Of a DNA stretch of 64,000 bases, positions 59,383 through 64,000 are shown piece after piece. Source of the DNA: Aliterella atlantica CENA595. Lineage in GTDB: Bacteria > Cyanobacteriota > Cyanobacteriia > Cyanobacteriales > Chroococcidiopsidaceae. Position numbers and translations under genes: made by a program. The stretch spans positions 1 to 64,000 of the forward strand of contig NZ_JYON01000018.1 of assembly GCF_000952155.1 (NCBI RefSeq). The letters are read 5' to 3'. The notes beneath the pieces are model-generated. The model worked only from the letters and a program-made list of their open reading frames with translations. It ran no database searches and was not told where the DNA came from. Each line of letters opens with the position of its first letter. The stretch's first letter is position 1.

Positions 59383-59489
59383 AAAGTTGTAATAATGACA
59401 GAACTACCCTATTTTAGTTGATTTAAATATTTTGTATAAATTTACTTAGGCAATAAATCTTTGAAGTTTGCTTAAATTATCTTCTATGA

Positions 59490-59729
59490 TTATTCTAAAA
59501 GGCTTGTATTTTCTTCATCTGTAAAACCAAATTGTCTAAAAACCCTTAATACGTATGCAAGAGACATTTCTCCTGCACCTATGTCTATAGGAACAACTTT
59601 TCGCACTGCATTAATTTCACGAGTATATAAGGAGTGGTCTCCTTTTCCTTCTCTATAAAATCTACAGCCTGCTTTTTCCAATAGCTTAATCAACTCCCTG
59701 GGTTTAAGAGAAGGTATATTTTTAGGCAT
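59490..59729 (-). CDS. hicA: HicA-family mRNA interferase toxin
   Basis: The protein has 79 residues: PSLKPRELIKLLEKAGCRFY, then EGKGDHSLYTR with the likely catalytic His, then VPIDIGAGEMSLAYVLRVFR. This is the HicA double-stranded RNA-binding-like fold that cleaves mRNA without need of the ribosome. The start overlaps the end of the hicB remnant by eight bases. Because hicB carries two stops, HicA either is inactive, is not expressed, or is neutralised by another HicB. Confidence 0.87.
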   Translation of the reverse strand: MPKNIPSLKPRELIKLLEKAGCRFYREGKGDHSLYTREINAVRKVVPIDIGAGEMSLAYVLRVFRQFGFTDEENTSLLE

Positions 59730-59988
59730 AAACCTTTCTCAGTTCATATACTTCTGAATTGTTTTGCCGCTCTTCTATCCTTAAAAACTCATGCAGTTCT
59801 TCTATAGAAATAGGAGCAGTATAAATGTTACTTTCATTTGCCTGAACTAATTGAAAAGATTCAATTACTTCTTTTAATTTGTTAACTGATTCTTGTTGAG
59901 TCTTCCCTTGTCATACAATTCCGTTTTCTAGACATAAGCTAATTCAATAGCCTGCACTTTTCCTGATTACTACTGTATAAAAGTCCAT
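59722..59988 (-). pseudogene. HicB antitoxin gene with two in-frame TGA stops
   Basis: From ATG at 59988 the frame reads MDFYTVVIRKSAGY, then TGA (59944-59946), ISLCLENGIV, then TGA (59911-59913), QGKTQQESVNKLKEVIESFQ and a C-terminal tail ending YELRKVYA. The layout matches HicB (YTVVIRKSAGYW...CLENGIVGQGDTQ). The first stop replaces a Trp codon (TGG to TGA) and the second a Gly codon (GGA to TGA). Only point changes separate it from an intact antitoxin, so the decay is recent. Confidence 0.87.
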
Positions 59989-60012
59989 GAATATTACTTA
60001 TTTTTGTAGAAA

Positions 60013-60045
60013 GTAGTAGAGCAATTTACTAAAATACTCTACTAC
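60013..60045 (-). terminator. Stem-loop terminator after acnB
   Basis: GTAGTAGAG at 60013-60021 pairs perfectly with CTCTACTAC at 60037-60045 around a 15-base loop, just beyond the acnB stop (60056). On the minus strand the stem is followed by TTTCTAC and then an A-rich stretch, so the T run is short. Confidence 0.65.
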
Positions 60046-60055
60046 CTATTATCAA

Positions 60056-62665
60056 CTAGCTCAACGTACCTGCGGGAATCCCCAAAATGTCCTCAATCCG
60101 AGGCATTTCTTCTAGCGGAATTACTCGCCCTTCGTCTTCAAAATTAGCAATTTGATCGAAGTTGAGATAGCGGTACAAATTGCCAGCAAAAGGATTAATC
60201 TTGTTCGCCACAATCTCCATATACTCCTGTACTGTGGGAATCCGCCCTAACATTGCACAAACAGCCGCTAATTCCGCCGAACCTAGATAAACTTGCGCTC
60301 CTTTGCCCATGCGATTATTGAAGTTGCGCGTTGAGGTGGAAAATACTGTCGTACCATCTTCTACCCGCGCCTGATTGCCCATACACAAGCTGCATCCAGG
60401 CATTTCTGTCCTCGCACCCGCCGCGCCAAAAGTGCTGTAAACTCCTTCTTCCTTTAACTGATGTTCGTCCATCCGCGTTGGGGGACAAATCCACAGCCGA
60501 GTTTTGACGGGTGGTTCGCCTTCTAATACTTTAGCTGTAGCGCGGTAATGACCGATATTTGTCATGCAAGAACCAATAAATACTTCTTGCACCGCATCGC
60601 CTGCTACTTCTGATAGTAGTTTGACATTATCTGGATCGTTGGGTGCAGCAACAATAGGTTCAGTAATTTCGTTCAAGTCAATCTCAATAATCTCTGCATA
60701 CTCAGCGTCAGCATCAGCTTCCATTAGTACCGGATTTGCTAACCATTGTTCCATCTTGGCGACGCGCCGCATAATAGTACGGGCATCTTGATAGCCCCGC
60801 GCTACCATGTTTTTCATTAACGCAATATTAGAACGCAGATACTCCGATACTGTCTCTACACCCAACTTAATCGTACATCCAGAACACGATCGCTCGGCTG
60901 TAGCATCAGTTAGTTCAAAGGCTTGTTCTACCTTCAAATCGGGCAATCCTTCTATCTCCATAATCCGCCCAGAGAAGATATTTTTCTTGTTCTCTTTAGC
61001 GACGGTTAATAAGCCTTTTTGGATTGCTACATAGGGAATTGCATTGACAATATCCCGCAGCGTTACTCCAGGCTGCAACTTACCTTTAAACCGGACTAAA
61101 ACCGATTCTGGCATATCTAAAGGCATCAACCCCAACGCCCCAGCAAAGGCTACTAAACCCGAACCTGCAGGGAAAGAAATCCCCAAGGGGAAACGAGTAT
61201 GCGAGTCGCCGCCAGTACCTACGGTATCGGGTAATAACATCCGATTTAGCCAAGAGTGAATAATCCCATCACCAGGGCGCAAAGCCACGCCGCCACGTTG
61301 GGCAATAAAGTCAGGTAATTCGTGGTGCGTCTTGATATCTACAGGCTTGGGATAAGCTGCGGTATGACAAAAACTTTGCATAACTAAGTCTGCACTAAAA
61401 CCCAAACAAGCAAGTTCTTTGAGTTCGTCGCGGGTCATAGGTCCTGTGGTATCTTGAGAACCTACAGTCGTCATAATTGGTTCGCACGATGTACCAGGGC
61501 GCACTCCTGTTAAGCCGCAAGCTTTACCTACCATTTTCTGGGCTAGCGTGTAGCCTTTGCCTGTATCTATAGGTGGGCGAGGGCGAATGAATATAGGGCT
61601 TGGTTCGATGCCTAATGCTGTCCTAATTTTGTCTGTTAGGCTACGCCCAATTAATAGCGGAATGCGTCCGCCTGCACGCACTTCATCAGCAATTGTATCT
61701 GGTTGGAGGTTGAAAGTGGAAATTACTTCGCCTGCTTCGTTAGTTACTTCGCCTTTGTAGGGATGAATAGTAATAATCATCCCAGTTTCCATTTTGCTAA
61801 CGTCGCACTGGATAGGTAAAGCGCCTGAATCTTCTGCCGTATTGAAGAAAATAGGAGCGATCGCACTTCCCAATATATACCCACCCGATCGCTTATTCGG
61901 CACGTAGGGGATATCTTGCCCGATATGCCACAATACTGAATTTATTGCCGATTTGCGCGACGAACCCGTACCAACTACATCGCCTACATACGCTACTGGA
62001 TGCCCTTTTTGCTTCAATTGCTCTATAGTTTCTAACGCCCCTGGCATTTTCGATTCCAGCATTACCAAGGCGTGCATCGGAATATCTGGGCGGGTGGTAG
62101 CGTGAGGTGCTGGAGAAAGATCGTCTGTATTCGTCTCTCCTGGTACTTTAAATACAGTTACAGTAATTGCTTGCGGTAATGGGGGGCGATTAGTAAACCA
62201 CTTAGCTTCTGCCCAAGCATCTACTACTTGTTTGGCATAAGAATTATTTTCTGCTAATTCAACGACATCGTGAAAGGCATCATATACCAATACCGTATGA
62301 CTAAGCGCATCAACCGCAGCTTGGGCTATTTCATCGTTAGCAGATGATAGAAATTCTACTAAACTGCGGACGTTATAACCGCCAATCATTGTCCCCAACA
62401 ACTCTACAGCGTAGGTAGGGGAAATTAACGGGTTAGTAATTTCACCTTTAGCAATGCCTGTGAGAAATCCAGCTTTGACATAAGCTGCTGGATCTACACC
62501 AGGCGAAACGCGATCGCGCAATAAATGTAATAATGTCTCTTCTTCCTCTAATAGTGGGGCTTTTAATAGTTCGCATAGTTTAGATGTCTGCTGGGCATCT
62601 AATGGCAGTGGGGGAATTCCTAATGCTGCCCTTTCGGCGGCGTGTTGGCGATATTCTTCAAGCAT
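60056..62665 (-). CDS. acnB: Bifunctional aconitate hydratase 2 / 2-methylisocitrate dehydratase
   Basis: The protein has 869 residues and shows the AcnB order: an N-terminal HEAT-like helical domain (about 1-160), the swivel domain (about 165-380, [15 protein letters not shown]), then the catalytic domains. The 4Fe-4S ligand cysteines appear in CSGCTIKLG and [11 protein letters not shown], and [11 protein letters not shown] is also a family motif. It interconverts citrate and isocitrate in the TCA cycle. The 3' side is closed by a stem-loop at 60013-60045. The upstream region is shared with a ferredoxin gene on the other strand. Confidence 0.97.
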   Translation of the reverse strand: MLEEYRQHAAERAALGIPPLPLDAQQTSKLCELLKAPLLEEEETLLHLLRDRVSPGVDPAAYVKAGFLTGIAKGEITNPLISPTYAVELLGTMIGGYNVRSLVEFLSSANDEIAQAAVDALSHTVLVYDAFHDVVELAENNSYAKQVVDAWAEAKWFTNRPPLPQAITVTVFKVPGETNTDDLSPAPHATTRPDIPMHALVMLESKMPGALETIEQLKQKGHPVAYVGDVVGTGSSRKSAINSVLWHIGQDIPYVPNKRSGGYILGSAIAPIFFNTAEDSGALPIQCDVSKMETGMIITIHPYKGEVTNEAGEVISTFNLQPDTIADEVRAGGRIPLLIGRSLTDKIRTALGIEPSPIFIRPRPPIDTGKGYTLAQKMVGKACGLTGVRPGTSCEPIMTTVGSQDTTGPMTRDELKELACLGFSADLVMQSFCHTAAYPKPVDIKTHHELPDFIAQRGGVALRPGDGIIHSWLNRMLLPDTVGTGGDSHTRFPLGISFPAGSGLVAFAGALGLMPLDMPESVLVRFKGKLQPGVTLRDIVNAIPYVAIQKGLLTVAKENKKNIFSGRIMEIEGLPDLKVEQAFELTDATAERSCSGCTIKLGVETVSEYLRSNIALMKNMVARGYQDARTIMRRVAKMEQWLANPVLMEADADAEYAEIIEIDLNEITEPIVAAPNDPDNVKLLSEVAGDAVQEVFIGSCMTNIGHYRATAKVLEGEPPVKTRLWICPPTRMDEHQLKEEGVYSTFGAAGARTEMPGCSLCMGNQARVEDGTTVFSTSTRNFNNRMGKGAQVYLGSAELAAVCAMLGRIPTVQEYMEIVANKINPFAGNLYRYLNFDQIANFEDEGRVIPLEEMPRIEDILGIPAGTLS

Positions 62666-62986
62666 TCTTGTTTGACTCTCTTTTAAAGATTTTGTGTTCT
62701 ACTGCCAGATTAGCGTTGCTGCGAGCATTATTACGGTTTGTAATGATACGCCTTTTAGGTTGCTTCAAGATTAGGTTGTTTCTAGATCGAGATAGCGATC
62801 GCGGTACAATTACTTTTTAATAGTGACCAATTACTATGTTTTGGATGGGGATCGAAAGTAGCACTGTTTACTAAAATAGTTTAGCGATCTGTTCGGTACT
62901 GTCAGACAATTAAGTCCTTTATGGAATATTTACTTGTCACTGTTTAACTGGTCACTGGTCACTGGTTACTGGTCACTGTCTACTCT
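62666..62986. other. Divergent intergenic region between acnB and the ferredoxin gene
   Basis: This 321-bp region has no gene. It holds a HIP1 octamer near 62797 and a heptamer repeat near the ferredoxin start (62948-62979). Promoters for both genes are expected here; I cannot place them with confidence. Confidence 0.5.
62948..62979. repeat. Heptanucleotide tandem repeat (CTGGTCA)n
   Basis: Four and a half near-copies of CTGGTCA (one with CTGGTTA) lie eight bases before the ferredoxin ATG, right in its ribosome-binding region. It is of the same class as the AATTACG repeat at 3836. Length change here would alter the ferredoxin 5' leader. Confidence 0.85.
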
Positions 62987-63310
62987 ATGCCGCAAACTTA
63001 CACTGTTCAAATTCACCACGAAGGCAAAACTCACACTCTCCAAGTTCCTGAAGACCAAATCGTTCTCAAAGCTGCTGATGCTGCGGGTTTAGATTTACCC
63101 AGTTCTTGTAATGCTGGCGTTTGTACTACTTGCGCCGCCCAAATTTTAGAAGGTAATGTCGAACAAGGCGATGGTATGGGTATTAGTCCCGAACTGCAAA
63201 AACAAGGATACGCTTTACTTTGCGTTTCTTATCCGCGTTCGGACTTAAAGATTGAAACTAATAAAGAAGACGAAGTTTACCATTTACAATTTGGTCAGTT
63301 CCAACAATAA
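62987..63310 (+). CDS. Plant-type 2Fe-2S ferredoxin
   Basis: The protein has 107 residues and the cluster is bound by four cysteines: CNAGVCTTC plus LLCVSYP. The start MPQTYTVQIHHEGKTHTLQV is close to cyanobacterial PetF-like proteins, but the C-terminal extension (DEVYHLQFGQFQQ) marks it as one of the minor ferredoxins. It carries electrons in photosynthesis-linked or other redox reactions. The next two genes follow at eight bases and by overlap, forming a likely operon. Confidence 0.92.
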   Translation: MPQTYTVQIHHEGKTHTLQVPEDQIVLKAADAAGLDLPSSCNAGVCTTCAAQILEGNVEQGDGMGISPELQKQGYALLCVSYPRSDLKIETNKEDEVYHLQFGQFQQ

Positions 63311-63318
63311 CTAAAATA

Positions 63319-63507
63319 ATGACTACTCACTTTATCACCGCCGAAATCGAATTAGAATCAACACCCGCTCAATTGCACAAAGCAATTGAGGAGAAATTGC
63401 AACAGCATGGCGAACCTTTGCGCTGGGCAGTTACATCTGTAGATGTAGAACAACAAAAAGCTACTGTGGAAGCTGTTGTTACTGTAGAATCAACCGCCTT
63501 AGCGTGA
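63319..63507 (+). CDS. Unknown small protein in the ferredoxin operon
   Basis: The protein has 62 residues, with ITAEIELESTPAQLHKAIEE and RWAVTSVDVEQQKATVEAVV. I do not recognise it beyond a common conserved cyanobacterial neighbour. The alternating helix-strand pattern suggests a small alpha-beta fold. Its stop overlaps the next gene start (GTGA). The tight operon supports a real gene. Confidence 0.75.
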   Translation: MTTHFITAEIELESTPAQLHKAIEEKLQQHGEPLRWAVTSVDVEQQKATVEAVVTVESTALA

Positions 63508-64000
63508 ACCATCACCCCTACACTGCTGTCTTAATTATACCAACTGGAGTCGGCGCAGCGATTGGCGGCTATGCTGGGGATGCCTTGCCTGTTGCCCGCG
63601 CGATCGCTTCTGTTTGCGATCGCCTCATCACCCACCCCAATGTCCTCAATGGCGCTCAATTATACTGGTCTATACCTAATTCTTACTACGTGGAGGGCTA
63701 TGGACTTGACAAATTTGCTTCTTCATGCTGGGGCTTGCGTCCGGTACGGCAAAATCGCATCGGCTTAATTATTGACGCTGGTATCGAACCAGATTTAAGA
63801 ATCAGGCAACTGCAAGCAGCAGATGCCGCTAGGGCAACATTAGGCTTAACTCTAACTGACTACGTAATTACCGATGCGCCCTTGTCAGTAGAATTACGTA
63901 GTTCGGCATCGGGGGCGAGTTGGGGAACTATTGAAAACCCAGACAGTTTATTACGGGCAGCAGAGGTATTAATAGATAAAGCAGAAGCAGAAGCGATCGC
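63504..64000 (+). CDS. DUF3326-family protein, cut by the window end
   Basis: The frame opens at GTG (63504), overlapping the previous stop by four bases, and stays open to the edge (165 codons seen). The start reads VLIIPTGVGAAIGGYAGDAL, then YWSIPNSYYVEGYGLDKF and NRIGLIIDAGIEPDLRIRQL, typical of DUF3326. Its function is not known to me. An ATG within the next codons is absent, so GTG is the best start. Confidence 0.85.
   Translation, partial: MNHHPYTAVLIIPTGVGAAIGGYAGDALPVARAIASVCDRLITHPNVLNGAQLYWSIPNSYYVEGYGLDKFASSCWGLRPVRQNRIGLIIDAGIEPDLRIRQLQAADAARATLGLTLTDYVITDAPLSVELRSSASGASWGTIENPDSLLRAAEVLIDKAEAEAI

Overview
The window comes from a cyanobacterium. The octamer GCGATCGC (HIP1) is scattered through almost every gene and spacer region. 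Several gene families are typical of cyanobacteria: NblB-like HEAT protein, DUF3598, the DUF6887/DUF6888 pair, Csx18, DUF3326 and DUF3131. Heptanucleotide tandem repeats of the kind common in filamentous and Chroococcidiopsis-like genomes are also present. I cannot name the species.

Layout. 1-6.6 kb: a broken YhcG/DUF1016 nuclease gene next to a possible transposase tail, then a three-gene minus-strand set (a beta-barrel-like protein and two DUF3131 proteins). 6.9-10.9 kb: a CBS protein, an NblB-like HEAT protein, the DUF6888/DUF6887 pair (the first apparently starting at ATT), an unknown protein, a plasmid-style DNA-binding-like protein and a small ribbon-helix-helix-like protein. 10.9-14.8 kb: a vitamin B6 cluster, with an EamA transporter, PdxJ and a pyridoxamine-phosphate-oxidase-like protein divergent from a MocR/PdxR-type regulator. 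14.8-20.8 kb: housekeeping and signalling genes (lepB, DUF3598, a GAF histidine kinase, def, a FHA-PrsW membrane protease).

20.9-44.2 kb is the centre of the window, a complete-looking type III-B CRISPR locus. csx18-cas1-cas2 read into a leader and an array of about 161 full 36-bp repeats (22586-34511). A minus-strand unknown gene and a small RHH-like gene follow. Then comes an operon: cas10/cmr2 (HD and GGDD present), cmr3, cmr4, cmr5, a fused cmr6-cmr1, and a CARF-HEPN effector. Cas10 would make cyclic oligoadenylate when a crRNA meets target RNA, and the CARF-HEPN protein would respond as an RNase. No cas6 is in the window, so crRNA maturation must use a protein encoded elsewhere. Cmr4 appears to lack the usual catalytic aspartate, so the complex may act mainly through Cas10 and signalling. 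Several spacer pairs overlap one another. Two of these pairs differ in ways that are synonymous in an open reading frame, which suggests repeated sampling of related phages.

44.2-57.9 kb: a regulatory group (CHAT-FHA protease-like protein, PP2C phosphatase with zinc ribbon, an unknown protein), penicillin-binding protein 1C, an RluA-type pseudouridine synthase, two small coupled genes and a large TPR-CHAT protein. 57.9-60 kb: small toxin-antitoxin genes (DUF433/DUF5615, and hicA next to a hicB with two in-frame stops). 60-64 kb: acnB, a 2Fe-2S ferredoxin, a small protein and the start of a DUF3326 gene cut by the window end.
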